The notes: generated from the sequence alone by a model not told the origin. A DNA stretch of 64,000 nucleotides from Linum tenue (GCA_946122785.1 CAMGYJ010000006.1:51604066-51668065); one strand, 5' to 3'. Positions 32,648 through 45,124 are shown, numbered from the stretch's first letter. Numbers and translations: made by a program.

Positions 32648-33130
32648 CGATAACAATTCAATAGCAGTTTGACGTCCGCCATATGTCATTTGGATATATT
32701 GTATCATAAATTTTATCTAAAATTTTTAAAATTATTTGAAATGCTTAAGTTGGTATGATATTATCGTGACATCAAAATTATTTTCAACTTGAAATTACAA
32801 TATTCTTTTTTCAGTGATCGCATATTGTATTTTTAGCGATTATAACACCTGTAGGAGTATGCAACGGTTGGGTTCGCACCAGACCAGACAAAACTCATGA
32901 GAACCACAGTCCAAAACAAAAAAAAATATATTAGGACAAAGGACCAGTCTATCATTGCATTTGCTCAGGTCTAATCCAAATTTCTACTTGGTTAATTTTT
33001 CTTCATTATTTACAAAATTCATTGGATCGTCCCGTATTATACTCGGTTCGGTATGATTCTGTCCGAAGGTTCGGTGTAGTCTGGTACGATCAAACCATTG
33101 ATGACTCCTATGTAATAATGAAATCACTTA
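32648..33130. other. AT-rich spacer, no gene seen
   Basis: Contains short GGTTCGG/GGTACGA phrases (33040-33090) like the edges of decayed elements. Nothing further can be supported. Confidence 0.4.
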
Positions 33131-33399
33131 GGGGTCGTTTGGATGAGGAATTATAACGGATCAATTTGACACAATTGTCTCGTTTTGAGACAATTGTACC
33201 AAATTGCCTCGTTTGCCAGCAAAAAATTTAGATGAATCAATTTGCCTGAGGTATTTTGAATTGATCCGTTTTGAGTCAATTTCAATTACCTGGGGTGGGG
33301 GCAGGTAATTCGAATTGACTCATTTTAATTGCCTCGTTTATAAAACGAGACAATTGATCAAATTGCCTCATTTCTAGATTGATCCATCCAAACGACCCC
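33131..33399. mobile_element. MITE, 269 bp, 15-bp perfect terminal inverted repeats
   Basis: Ends are GGGGTCGTTTGGATG and CATCCAAACGACCCC. The interior is rich in CAATTTG/TTGCCTCG repeats. No clear target duplication was found, so the superfamily is open (Harbinger-like ends are similar). Confidence 0.8.
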
Positions 33400-33426
33400 G
33401 TTGTTTGTGGTTAAAAAGAAAACTCA

Positions 33427-34663
33427 GAGTTGAACCCACAAGAAGCTCCAATCAAGACAGAGCCAGAAGAAGGGTATTTTTCTGGCGATGCTTCTCAAGG
33501 TTTGGATGCTTGCTTCCGAGTAGTTTACAAGAAGTACATGGAATTCAATGTGGTATTGTACAATTTCACCCCACTCTCTTCCATTCCATTTCGTATACAA
33601 AAAGAATCCACACTGCTGCAGTCTTTTGGACTCATAAAAATCCTGTCTTTTCTTTTCTTTTCTTTTCTATTTGTTTGTTTTGTTACAATGGGAAGTGCAT
33701 CCCACTGAGATTTTGTACAATCGCTCGGCTGGAAATGAAGGACAGTGCTCAACTTCAGGATCCAAGCGGCAGAGTTTGGCCAGTTGCACTAATAGCAGGA
33801 GGAGGGAGGGGATCAATCAAACGATTCGGTAGTGGCTGGCCTGGCTTTGCTGCTGCTAATGGCGTGGCCTTTGGAGACAGAATCGATTTCCATTACAAGC
33901 CTGAACTGGGTGTCTTCCAGGTGAAGATACACAAGCCAAAGAACAATACTTGGAACGATTCTGAAGCTGGGAATCGGGCATGGAAGAGATCTGATGGTGG
34001 AAATCGTGAAAGGAGCAAGCTTTGCCAAAGTTATAGATGGAACTCCGAAACAGAGACATTGCCCAAACCCAGAAAAAGTAGAAAAACCTCTGTTTCTTCT
34101 CACACTCTGCCCTCTCTCTGTTTCTTCTCACACAGCAGAATTCTTGCTTAAGCTGGTCTTTGATTCGGGGATGTTCAAAACAGGTTTACAGAGGAAACGC
34201 GGAGCTCCAACTAAGACAAAGTTCAGAAAAGGTCCAGGTTTGGCTGATTCCTACCAAGCCGTTTACAAGAAGCACGTGAAACGCTCTAATTACATGGTAT
34301 ATAAGTTGATTTCCGTCCACTCGATCATCTCTAAGTTTCAATCATCAAAACCTTGACTTTACTTTCGTTCTGTTTTGGGCCGATGTGAAGTGCATGCCGG
34401 TGGGATTTTCTGAAGCCACGAAGCTGTCACAGAGGAAAACTGCTCAACTTGAGGACCCAAGAGGGAAAGTTTGGACAGTTTCTGTAATCTCAATAGGGAA
34501 TGGCAGGCAGAGACGGTTCAGTCGTGGCTGGCAGGCCTTGGCCGCAGCTAATGGCTTGGCTGTTGGAGACGGAATCGAGTTCACTTACAAGCCTGATTTG
34601 GATTTGATCCAGGTCAAGATACATAAACAAGGGTGCAATGCTGGAAACGATTCTGAAATCTGA
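33427..34663 (+). pseudogene. B3-domain (REM-like) gene, two tandem exon pairs, 5'-incomplete
   Basis: B3 domains are plant DNA-binding modules. The first B3 (exon from 33696) reads LQDPSGRVWPVALI, FGSGWPGFAAANG, GDRIDFHYKP and FQVKIHK. The second (34391-34663) reads LEDPRGKVWTVSVI, FSRGWQALAAANG, GDGIEFTYKP and IQVKIHKQ. Each B3 exon is preceded by a short exon with a matching phrase (VVYKKYME about 33530; AVYKKHVKRSNYM about 34290) and an intron ending before TGCAT. The gene is thus a duplicated two-exon unit. No ATG is seen at the start of the first unit, which lies 30 bp from the MITE, and the join between units is unclear. It could be a 3' part of a larger REM gene or a decayed copy. Confidence 0.65.
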
Positions 34664-35234
34664 AGTTGGGGAGGAAGAGGTAATGGAAGAGAAGTGGGCA
34701 AGTGGTGTTGTAAAGCTTTTAGATTGAAAAGAGGTAGCGCCTAGGGCTAGGAATTGTAGTCTTTTTTACTGGTAGGGGTTTCAGTTTGTCACTAAGGTAA
34801 AGAACAGCATGATGAAATTGCAGATGGGGTTTCAGTTTGTCATTTCACTTTGTTTCATTTCAGACCCTCAGCAATGGAAGTTACTCCCCCTTGGTTAAAA
34901 TGTGGTGGTGGTAAAAAGTAAGGTTAAAAGTTAAAAGTTTTGACATCCCAAAATGGCTACAGTACAAGTAATGAATAGCTCATAGTGAGAAGGGTTTCAA
35001 GAATTCACAGCCCAGACCCAGAGTATTAAAACCGAAACATGCAAGGCTAAAAGACAGCACCCACTCCCAAGCTTCCTTAGCAGACTAGTACTAGCAGTAT
35101 GGAATCAACCAGAGAGAGAAAGGATACCAATGCTCAACCTCGTAGAGCTAGAGCTGCCTCTACCTTTGACTTAGTATGCTTTCATTGTCGTCATGGTATT
35201 GTAGTATACGTTGTTATTGATGACTGAATCTGTC
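34664..35234. other. 3' flank of the B3 gene
   Basis: No gene. The stretch 34790-34990 (TTTCAGTTTGTC, CATCCCAAAATGGCT) resembles parts of the following duplicated units, so an older, third copy of that sequence may be present. Confidence 0.5.
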
Positions 35235-36051
35235 TTATGTACTGTTTTCTTTCTATATGAAAAACAGTGCCTGATAGAAGCGTGAGTTGCTTGTGCTGTC
35301 AATGACAGTCAGATAAGTTTGAGCCGTATATAGTAATGCTAAAATGAGACATTCATATAATGTTGACATATTGATGTAGATAAACATGGAATGCTCAGAT
35401 GGTACTTGGCACAAATTACTCAGCATGCGAACATACTTCTAATCAGTGTCGACGATCGTCGACTCTTGATTCTAGTGCTTTATGTCAATGTGAGGAATTG
35501 TTGTTTTTGTTCTTACGCTGGGGTATCCATCATCTACTCGAAGCTCTATTTTGAGTTAGTAACACCTATTATGACTGTTTGTATGCACTCATGATTGTCA
35601 TGATGCTGTAATCTATGTTGTCATCTAATAGCATAACTTGTCATATGTAATGTTTTCTCTCTTTAGAAACAAATCGGCGCCTAATAAAGTATGAGCTGAT
35701 AATGTCATCAACAACTAAAAGGATAAGTTTGAAGGTGTGCTTAAAAGAATGTTTTATGTAATGTTTTTTTTATAGATAAAGATTGAAATTTGAAGATCCG
35801 ATTTTGACTCTTTGTAGCTCAAACTAATGGTTCCTTTCTGGACTGGTGTAATTGTGCAGACTGGCTCCAAGCGTGGGTTAAAGTTTGTTCCTTTAGGTTT
35901 CAGTTTGGCCATTAATGATGAACATTGCTGTTGGAAAGAAGTGAAAGCTCATTTCACACTTTGTTTCATCTCAAACCCTCAGCAACTGAAGTTACCGTGC
36001 CAAAGTGACAGTAAGTAAAGCTTAAAATGGGATGATGGTAGAAAGAGAGAG

Positions 36052-36679
36052 TAGGACTGCAAATGAGTCGAGCTGTTCGCGAGCGGCTCAGTGTTCGACT
36101 CGAGAAAAGCTAGTTCGATTAATGAGCCGAACATGAGCTAAACTTTGTTCAGCTCGTGAAGCTCGCAAGCTAGCTCGACTTGGTGGTTTGTTGAGCTAAA
36201 CTCGTGAGCTGGCTTGTTTAGAGCTCATGATATGTCTCAACATGTGGCTAGAGAGCCAACTCGATTACCGACTTATGGACGAATCAATCTATATCTTATG
36301 ATTTTAATTCATATGGTTGTTAAATTATATATCTCACCATATATAAAGTTTAACATGTTGAGTATGTGAGCAAATATATCTTATTTTCTACTTTAAAAAG
36401 AAATTATGTATCATAGTTTGCTTCGATAGTATGAAATAACATGATTTGGAGTAGTTAAAATTTATTAACTAAATTATATATGATTCCAACAAAGTATAAT
36501 ATGATATCAGCTAACAAAATAAATTATATGTATCATGATATACAAAATGAAGTACCAAATAAAAGTCAAGATTTTAGTAAACAAGCTATCTCGAGCTCGA
36601 CTCGACTCGTTTATTAACATGCCGAGCTCAAGTTAGGGTAAAACTCGACTCGACTCGACTCGGCTCATTTGCAGCCATA
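36052..36679. mobile_element. Non-autonomous hAT-like element, 628 bp
   Basis: Perfect duplication AGAGAGAG (36044-36051 and 36680-36687). Ends are TAGGACTGCAAATGAG and, in reverse, TATGGCTGCAAATGAG. The interior is rich in GAGCTCG/CTCGACTCG. The sister sequence at ~37990 shows the unfilled site. Confidence 0.9.
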
Positions 36680-37064
36680 AGAGAGAGTAAAAGCTTAACT
36701 TCCCAAAATGGCTTGAAAACAAAGTTAAGACAGCTCATGTTAAGGGAGAGCAAAAGTACGGAGCTTTGCCCTATCATCTATCCAGAGTATTCTAAAGGCA
36801 GAAGATATCACCATTGGAGTTGTTATTGAACATGAAAGGAGGCTGTCGGGAGTTTAGGCTTGTTCGATCCTCTGTTTTATTGGTCAATTAATGTAACACA
36901 CAACAACACTAACATGGTATTTCACATAAAACTACAGTAACACGGTACAACACTAGTAGAATACACAAACAAAAGCATCCACTTATGGATAGCTTGACAC
37001 ATCATAGTACAATCCACAACGTCCCATGTTAAATGACGGACATTCATTCATACCGTAAATTCTG

Positions 37065-37193
37065 CTGGCGACGACGAGGATGTGTCGTTAGCCGGTGCAG
37101 TATTGCAAGCCGATCTTCTCCCTCACTCCCTCATGTTACTTTTAGCAAACTTCAAGCTAGCCTGATGTAACCCTCTCTCCTTCTCCCGTGAGC
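37065..37193 (-). pseudogene. Duplicated C-terminal tail of the NRT2.5-like gene
   Basis: On the minus strand it encodes [20 protein letters not shown] and [17 protein letters not shown], matching the end of the intact last exon at 38519-38368, with a TGA between. It is only the last ~45 codons, carried along by the tandem duplication. Confidence 0.8.
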
Positions 37194-37197
37194 TCCA

Positions 37198-38524
37198 TTC
37201 TGTCTGATAAACTATTTTCTTTCTATAGGAAAAACGGCGCATGATAAAAGCGTTAGTTGCTTGCGCCACCAGTGACGGTCGGATAAGTATGAGTCATATA
37301 TAGTTATGCTAAAAAGAGACATTCATATAATGCTCACATATGTTGTAGATAAACATGGAATGCCCAGATGGTACTTGGCACGAATTACACAACATGCATA
37401 CATACTTCTAATCTGCGCCGACGATCGTTGACTCTTCATTCTAATGCTTTCTGTCAATGTGAGGAATTGTTGTTTTTGTTCTTACCCTGGGGTATTCATC
37501 ATCTTCTCGAAGCTCTATTTTGAGTTAGTAAGACTTACTATGATAGTTTATATGCACTCGTGATTGTCATGATGTTGTAATGTATATTGTCATTTGATAG
37601 AATAATTTGTTGGATGTAATGTTTTCACTCTTTAGAAACAAACTGACACCTAATAAAATATGAGTTTGCTTATGTTATAAGATAAGTTTTAAGGTGTGCT
37701 TAAAAGAGTCTTTTATTTAGTGTTAACTTGTATTGTCTTGTAGATAAAGATTGAATGACGGGTTTTTAGTCTTTTTAGCTCAAACTAATGGTTCCTTTCT
37801 GGTGTAATTGTGCAGACTGGCTCCTAGCATGGGCTAAAGTTTGTTCCTGTAGGTTTTAGTTTGGCCATTAATGATGAAAATTGCTGTTGGAAAGAAAGTA
37901 AAAAGCTCATTTCACTTTGTTTCATCTCATACCCACAGTAATTACTGTGCCAAAGTGACAGTAAGTAAAGCTTAAAATGGGATGTTGGTAAAGAGAGGGT
38001 AAAAGCTTAACTTCCCAAAATGGTTAGAATACAAGTTAAGATAGCTCATGTTAAGGAAGAGCAATAGTAAGGAGCTTTGTCCCATCATCTCCATAGTATT
38101 AAAAGCAAAATATATCACCATTGGAGTTGTTTTGAACATGAAAGGAAACTATTTGGTGTTTAGATCCTCTGTTTTAGTGCTCAATTAATTTAACACAAAA
38201 CAACACTAACATGGTACAACACTACTTCATTAGAAATCTCACATAGAGCAACGCTAACATGGTACATCACTAGAAGAATACAAAAAAAAAAAAAACATTC
38301 ATTCATGGATAGCTTCACACATCAAATAGTACAATCTACAACGCCATGTTAAACGACAAGCATTCATTCAGTCCGCGAATGCTGTTGGCGACGACGAGGA
38401 TGTGTCGTTAACCGGTGCAGTATTACAAGCCGATCTTCTCCCTCGCTCCCTCCTGCTATTTTCAGCAAACTTCAAGCTAGCTTGATGCAGCCCTCTCTCC
38501 TTCTCATGTGAGCTCCATTCAGCC
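37198..38524. repeat. Tandem duplication, copy 2 (empty site)
   Basis: Second copy of the 1.33-kb unit. At 37980-38020 it reads GGTAAAGAGAGGGTAAAAGC uninterrupted, where copy 1 carries the hAT-like element. Its right end runs into the last exon of the NRT2.5-like gene. Confidence 0.85.
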
Positions 38525-39144
38525 ATGTAGTAATCCTCTTCGGTGGCAGACGAGGACGAAGATGAGGATGGGTTGCTTCGACCGGACGAAAACATACCAC
38601 CCCACTGCGGGAAGTTGATCAAACATAGAGGGAAAGTGCAGCAAATGATCATTATTCCCATGTATGTGATTCCAGTCTCCTTGGAATATTTTGACCCTTT
38701 GAAGAATGCTAGCTGAGTTATCACCGCTCCCACGTTTCCTACTCCTCCCGTCATGCCCGCGATTAACCCTAACGACCTACATACATAGTGTAGTTAGTAA
38801 AATACGACACAAACATATGTTACGGTATTAATGTGTAACGATATATCTTCTACCTTCTGGAGACAACGGGCACGACTCCAAAGGTTAGGCCACAAGCAGC
38901 TTGGTAGAAGAACGAGAAAAGGATCATGACAATAATGGAGCCTCCAAATGAATTGACACGACCCAAAATTACACAAAGAACGCCGCCTACAGTCTGAACG
39001 AGCCTTAGAGTCCACAGCCTTCCCCTCATCCCAAACCTCTTCACCACCTCATCGGACAGCCGCCCTCCCCCTGGCCTGGAAATTAAATTCGCCAATCCAA
39101 AGCTCGCTGCAATCATTCCGGCGGTCTGGAGGTCCAAATTGAAT
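38368..39144 (-). CDS. NRT2.5: NRT2.5-like high-affinity nitrate transporter, exons 2 and 3 only
   Basis: NRT2 proteins are plasma-membrane MFS nitrate/proton symporters. Exon 2 (39144-38854) reads [30 protein letters not shown] and hydrophobic helices ending VVPVVSR. Exon 3 (38776-38368) continues [19 protein letters not shown] and [12 protein letters not shown], then [33 protein letters not shown] and a stop. Introns are GT-AG. The ending resembles NRT2.5 more than NRT2.1. A Ser-rich insert follows the last helix. The first exon (more than half of the protein) is missing from the window: a gypsy element starts 215 bp upstream of exon 2, inside what should be the intron. The gene may resume beyond the right edge or be broken. 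Confidence 0.85.
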
Positions 39145-39359
39145 CTTTAGAAGAAATTCTTTCTATTTACTTCTCCTTACTCTACTTAACAAAGGTGCAA
39201 TGTTGGAAAGTGGAAAAGGTTCATAGTGCTTATTGGAGGGGATTTTTCTAGAAATACCACTATTTAAAAAAAAATATTACAAAAATACCACCCAATGCAA
39301 AGAATTGATTGAGATATGAGAAGTTTACCTACAACCATGTGCTTGAAATCTATAGGGGT

Positions 39360-40711
39360 GTGACACGCTAAAACACAACACCAAATTGCAACCAAGTGTA
39401 ATCGCAGTCCGGGAATGCAGTAAAGTGACAAGTTCTAATTATCAACCCGGGTTCTAGATCTACTGCCTACTCCGTGATTATCTATTATCTAGCGAACTAA
39501 GTCGGGTGATTGTTGTTTTAACTAAAAGCAGTAAGAAAACAGGAATTGGTTCAGTTTTCTGAAGTCAAGGAAGTCACTCGGGAATGAGTCCCCCTAGCTC
39601 CTTAGTTAGGTCTCAATTGTAATTACCCTGGGTTGATTTACTGTTGATTAAACTGCGGAAGATCCGACAGTAGCTTGGAATCTCTTAAGCTGACCAAGCC
39701 CTCTCAGTCCAACTACCCGGCAGGCGACTAACCTTCACCGGGATAGAAAGCTGAGGCTATGAACACAGAACTCCACTACCGGAATTGGATGCCAGTACAA
39801 AGCAGTAGATTGATTAACTCTCGTATAACCAATCTACTACTACCGAATGATGAAGCTCTAACAACCTAATCATATTCTATCTATCTCAGGTTGCAGCAGA
39901 AATCAAGAAAAGCTGATCAGACTTCAATTACTTCAATGAATCATGCATCATTCGATTATAATCAAACAGTATAACAATCCCAAGTCATTACAATCAAGAT
40001 CCCTAACACATGGAACTAGGGTTCTTCATATCCAAGTGAGAGAAAGTTCTACTCCATAGAGAGAGAGGAGAAAATAGAATACAAAGCAGTCATACTCATA
40101 ACAATGGGAAGAATCTGCTCTGGGATGATGATTTCACTCCTATGATGATCTCCAAGCTCGATTTGATGAAACCCAGCTCCAAGATCGCTTCTAGGATGTG
40201 TTCTTCGCACTATCTCTCTCTAGGGTTCTGTTTTTGCTCCAAAAAGTCGATTCCCTCTCCTTTGGCTCGAAATTGGGTTAAAACCCAGATTTTCCCGATC
40301 ACACGGCCAGGCCACACGGCCGTGTGGCTTACCCAGTTGCCCGTGTGAGTGCCAAAACGCGGAGTTTCGATTAAGTGGACTTCAGGCTTCCTACACGGCC
40401 AGGGACACACGGCCGTGTGGAATTCCCAGGGTGCCCGTGTGAGTGCTCGGTAAATCCCACACGGCCACATGGGTTACTTACACGGCCGTGTGGGTTTTAG
40501 GAGTGCCCGTGTGGCATCCTCAGCTTCTCGCCACACGTCCGATCTTCGTCCAATCGACCCCGAACTCGTTCCCAAAACTTCATTCACGTACTAGGACCTG
40601 AAATATCACAAACAAGAACAACCTAGCGTGAAATCGGCCTAAAACACGAGAATCAACATCTCAAACGGTGTAAGAATTGGGGTAAAAACATGTGCAATTA
40701 ACGGTCTATCA
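39360..40711 (-). repeat. G1 3' LTR (1352 bp)
   Basis: On the minus strand it begins TGATAGACCG after the polypurine tract and ends GTTTTAGCGTGTCA at 39360. Both ends match the G2 5' LTR (TGATAGCATCG ... GTTTTGGCGTGTCA). Confidence 0.9.
40301..40515 (-). repeat. Palindrome cluster B1 in the G1 LTR
   Basis: Three half-full-half modules (about 40301-40348, 40391-40442, 40457-40515): ACACGGCCA, then ACACGGCCGTGTGG, then GCCCGTGTG. The same word fills the cluster at 44720-44940. Confidence 0.85.
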
Positions 40712-40726
40712 AACTCCCCCACACTT
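40712..40726 (-). other. G1 polypurine tract
   Basis: AAGTGTGGGGGAGTT on the minus strand, immediately before the LTR TGATAG. Confidence 0.8.
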
Positions 40727-42528
40727 AACCGTTTGCTTGTCCCCAAACAAACCAAGTCAGACACAAGGTAAGCTCACAATTTCAATCATACCAACATTGG
40801 GGACAAATCATATAGGCACAGAACACGAGAATCGTACTGGCTTTCAACATCAACACATGAACAACTTCAAAAACAACCTGGACATCCAACACAAAGGACA
40901 TTTGAGTGTAGCAAAATCGAGTAAAGGAGGAGTCTCCCTTCTGTTCATCAACCAATCATAGACTTGACTCAACCACTTACTCAAGACAATCACCTCATGC
41001 ACAAAACTCAAGATATTAGAATAGAGACCGAACAATCTATGTCCTCACCGGGGTACAAGAGTATAGAGAATATGAGAAAATGAATCGCTCACTCTCGACC
41101 AGTGGGGTCAGGACAATTTGATGCAAAAAATGTGCATGCTTATACCCTCAATCCCTAACATCTCTTCACCATGACGGCAGCCTCTAAGTGTTAGAGCTCA
41201 CATAAACGGGTGTCATCACTAACTAATCCGGAGGTCTTAGACACAGGTTCAAATGACTGGCTAGGGTCTTGGACATGGGGAAAATGCCTTTTAGGTGGTG
41301 GAAGTATTCGTAGCACAAGGTTCCACATTTCCAAACCCAACACAATCACAGTCAATCAAACCACTTACTTTCTTTCTACCATTCTGCATTACTCAAATTC
41401 TTGCATTACTTAATGGGCACTATTCAGAGATTTGGTGGTGGCTCTCTTTTGCTTTCATTCTTTTTTCTTTTGTTTTCTTTGTTTTTCTTTATTTTTTTCA
41501 TTTCTTAAGAGAACCACCACCTCTGCACAGTTTTCAAACACATGCCCAACTTTTAAGCACTACCTCCAACCCTCACATTATATTTAGCAGAAACAGCAGA
41601 GAACATGTAAAAACCACTCTATGGAACCTTCTAAAAGATGCAAAAGGGTGATTTTTCATTGTAGACCGAAAGAAAGGATAACACACGGCTCAAAGGGGCT
41701 GACTAGGGGTATGACACACCAGGACAGTCAATTTGGTCGTGGGCTAATCCTATGCCTTCATCATATTAGCTAATGAGAACGTGAATGCTACACATCATGA
41801 AAGAGGGAACTATCGCACAAGAAAGAAACGAGCAGGCTCAAATCTCACATGGCTACCTATATGCTCTATCATCTCATTCTGATTCCCTGAACTAGATGCA
41901 TAAACGACTGTCAAGAACAAGTGATCAATCCAAGTCACAGTTGGTAAGCAAACAGTTGAAAAACTGAACCCCTACGCAATTCTACTGCACGTCTCAGTCA
42001 CCTTTATAGGTTGTCCTAGTTACAATCAAGCTGTCATGCAATAATCCGAAAACCATTCGATTCAAACATCAGAACTATAGTGCCAATATGATCAAGCAAA
42101 CAACAGTACTTGGAGCCCTCAAATCTTAAGATTCGGACAGCGGACTAGGCTCCAAGCACACATATATGGATTCCAACCGATACAAAGCACCCCCACACTT
42201 AAGCACGAAATCGTCCTTAATGGAGCAGAGGGAGAGATAAGGGGAGCGATGTTACCGGATTGAAATACTGCCAGGAGACTAGAAATGGACCAGTCAGCGG
42301 GAAACAAATGGGACGATGTACAGTTCTGCACGAATCGAACATCAAGAGCACACTAGCACACTGTGCGTTAGGGATCAGAGTTAGCCCAGATGGCCACAAA
42401 ATAGACAGTCCACAAACAAAAAAGTAAAACAAAAATAAACGACAGACTAAGTTCAAGCTCCGCACACACATGGAGCAAACACAAAAAGTCTGAAATGAAA
42501 ACACACTCAGAGGGGCGACGAGTACAGC
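40727..42528 (-). other. G1 long 3' UTR with a second polypurine-like tract and a structured hairpin
   Basis: Non-coding. A second TTAAGTGTGGGGGTG tract lies at 42190-42202. A 9-bp stem (arms 42109-42117 and 42147-42155, CTTGGAGCC/GGCTCCAAG) with an inner stem lies just beyond it; G2 has the same structure. Confidence 0.7.
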
Positions 42529-43871
42529 CTACTCGTCGCCAAAGTTGTCCAGGTCGATGTCGTTCATGAAAGCGTCATCATCATCAGCTGGTAGAGGTGG
42601 AAGTGGAGAGTCCTCCTAGGGAGTCCTCCAGACTGGCTGCTCGCCCGGTAGCAGCTGGAGCAGGTGCTGCTGGACCTCCTGCATGCGCCGCGATCGGGCC
42701 TTCTCCCGCTCGATGTGAGCCAGTGTCACCCCCTGGTCTCCATACATTTCAGGCGCTCATCATAAGCAGCCATCCGAGTCTGATACTCGGCCTGGCGAGC
42801 CGCATACTGCTGCTGGAACTGGAGCTGATGGTCGAGGAGTTGCTGATTCTGGAGACGCAGCTGCTCGAACTGGTGAGTAAAGTAGTCCTGACCGGGGAAA
42901 GCGGAGTTGCTACCCCCGTACTCAAAGGTGGTGGGGCGGGGGGCAGTAGAATCATCCACATCCTCGGGCTAGTCATCCGAAGCAGCCTCATCCTCAGGAG
43001 CATCGGGCTGGTCCTCCGCTGGGATCGGAGGTTGAGGAAACCCCGCGATCCACTTGACACCGCGCTCCTCTCGCAGCAGGTGCATGCTCTTGATCGTGTC
43101 TTCTCCAAAGGCACTGGTGCTCCCCTGCTCTGTGAAACCCTGCAGTGATATCTGGAAGTAGGCGGCCAGGCGGGTGATGAGGGGAGTGCAGTGGAGGCTC
43201 TTCAATTCTGAAGCACTCTTCTCAAAGGTTCTGGCCACCACAGAACCCAAGTGGAGAAGATGGTCCTCCTGGCAGATGGACTGGATGAAGTACATGCCTC
43301 TCCTAGTGATGGTGCTGGCACTTTCCCCAGCTGGAGTGTAGGACTTCGCCAGCAAGTGGTGGAGAATGCGGTTATCTAGCTGTAGGGTGCTGGCCTTCGT
43401 CCGCCCCGCCACGAATGGACGCTGGCCTGGCTGAGCTAGGCGGGTGTACAACGTCTTGAAGTTCACGCCCACCGGATCGTTGAGCTCAGTGACGTAGTCC
43501 TCACCATCGGCCAGTCCGAGGTCGAGAGCGGTTGCCAACTCGTGGTAGCTCATGGAGCGGGGTACACCGCTGAGCCTGAACTTGGCGGCTTCACCGTCTG
43601 CCCAATCCTCTGTGGATGCGTGCTTGAAGGTCGTATGGAACTCAAGCACGGGCTCGTGGTAAACCTTCTCGCGAATGGATAGCAGACGGAGCCAAGGGCG
43701 GTTGGTGACAATGGCGGAGAAGTGCTCGTAGCAGTGCAGCTTCTCAAACTCCCGCCTGGACCAGCAATGGTGCTGCCCAAACAAGCAGGCCAGGACGTGC
43801 TTAAAACGATCCTGGTGGGGGCCCCTCTTCAAATCCCGGATGAACGGGTGCTTGAGGTCGGGTTTCGTCAT
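42529..43871 (-). pseudogene. G1 extra ORF, homologue of the 9004 gene
   Basis: ATG 43871-43869 follows a splice acceptor (TTTTGCAG/GACC) by four bases. The domain includes RREFEKLHCY, LSIREKVYHEPVLEF, FRLSGVPRSMSYHEL, NRILHHLLAKSYTP, HLGSVVARTF and TRLAAYFQ, aligning along its length with the 9004-gene and G2 proteins. A Gln-rich coiled segment (RLQNQQLLDHQLQFQQQYAA) follows an in-frame TAG at 42971. A TGA at about 42726 and a frameshift separate it from an acidic end (DDDDAFMNDIDLDNFGDE, stop 42531-42529). The first ~300 codons are open. It occupies the place where some Athila elements have an env-like ORF, but no signal peptide or membrane segment was seen. Confidence 0.75.
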
Positions 43872-43875
43872 GGTC

Positions 43876-44370
43876 CTGCAAAAGAACAACCCAAAGTTGA
43901 GCCAAAAGAGCCAAAGAAAAGGTTAATCACACCCCCACACTTGAGAACAGAAAACTATCGAACCATGGTTTCATCCATAGTTCGGGGGTCAAAACTCGAT
44001 CAAACAAGCATAATCTGGGTGGGGGGTGCACATCCACAATGTAGTAGGCAACTTAAGGTTCACATCCATAGCAAATACACCATCAAAGCACATCATTAAA
44101 GGTCCCAACCGGTTCCCATAAAATGGTATGAAAAACAGGCATTTCATCGAACACCTTGTTTGCACTATTAAGGTATGCATGGAATTGACAAATTTCTTGC
44201 ACACAAGGGCTCAAACAAGCAAGGGGGACATTGCCCAACACAATTCACACAAAATCCAAGCTTTCCCCTCAATCAATTGCACACAAATCACACAAAGCAA
44301 AGTTGTTCTCTAAACAAACACCCTAACACCCAATTCTCCACAATTCACAAGGTTAAGGTCAAAATCAAAC
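43876..44370 (-). other. Leader intron of the G1 extra ORF
   Basis: Donor TTGTGTCTCCAG/GTTTGA (44371/44370), acceptor TTTTGCAG (to 43876). G2 has a nearly identical donor, TTGTGCCTCCAG/GTTTGT. Confidence 0.6.
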
Positions 44371-44692
44371 CTGGAGACACAAGTAGAGGTGTAGGGGATA
44401 ATGAGGGGAAGGCAATGGAAGCGACGAAAAGCCGAAAATCTGCCTGGAAGTGTTCGTTGGAGCCTCGCCGGAAATCGCCTCCGGCGACTCAAAATCGATC
44501 CAAATCGCCTCAAAATCGAGGGATAGGCCGAAAATGGGGAGAAAAGGATGGGTGTGGTGTTGGTTTGGTGAAAAACCGACCAAAAATGGCCGAAAATCGC
44601 CAAAGAGGGTGAAAAGTCGCGGGTTTCCGGCGAGAGGGAGAGGATTCCGGCGAGAGGAAGGTGGTTTTCTGACCACGCGGTTGTGTCGGCCA

Positions 44693-44700
44693 AATTTATA
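44693..44700 (-). promoter_or_regulatory. TATA box of the G1 internal transcription unit
   Basis: GCCTATAAATTTGG on the minus strand, about 22 nt downstream of the last palindrome half-site and upstream of the leader exon (to 44371). Confidence 0.6.
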
Positions 44701-44719
44701 GGCAAAGGCTGTGGTGCAG

Positions 44720-44940
44720 TGGTGCCCGTGTGGCCGACACGGCGTGGCCGAGGAAATCCACACGGCCGTGTGAGTTGCACAAATGGCCGTGTGGAAATTG
44801 TCGAGGCTTCACACGGCCAAGTGCTTAAATCCACACGGCCGTGTGGGTGACCCCCCTGCCCGTGTGAGAATTACAGGGCCTCCACACGGCCATTGGCCTA
44901 TTCCACACGGCCGTGTGATGTTTAGGCATGGCCGTGTGGA
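44720..44940 (-). repeat. Palindrome cluster B2 upstream of the G1 extra ORF
   Basis: Three half-full-half modules based on CACACGGCCGTGTG (full sites at about 44760, 44832 and 44902), flanked by CACACGGCCA and GGCCGTGTG or GCCCGTGTG half-sites. Same word as in the G1 LTR. Confidence 0.85.
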
Positions 44941-45124
44941 TTTCCAGAGCCCTGAATTTGACCTGTTTTCACTCAAAAAACGACGTTCGACTCTGGGACA
45001 ACACCTCAAGACTCAAAAACACAAAAAAATCAAAAGGAAAAAGGTAAGAAAATGCAAACCTAGGTGGGGTTGCCTCCCCACAAGCGCTTCTTTACCGTCT
45101 TTTAGCTGGACGCCAGTAGAGGAA

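Larger units (their letters stand above)
35235..37197. repeat. Tandem duplication, copy 1 (with insertion)
   Basis: Matches 37198-38524 from CTGTTTTCTTTCTAT to the GTGAGCTCCATTC phrase. Without its 628-bp insertion and target duplication, its length (~1.33 kb) equals that of copy 2. Its right end is the duplicated tail of the nitrate transporter gene. Confidence 0.85.

Noticed and set aside
42529..43871. Envelope-like protein of an Athila element
   Set aside because: No signal peptide, membrane segment or cleavage site is visible; the sequence aligns with the soluble-looking 9004 and G2 proteins.
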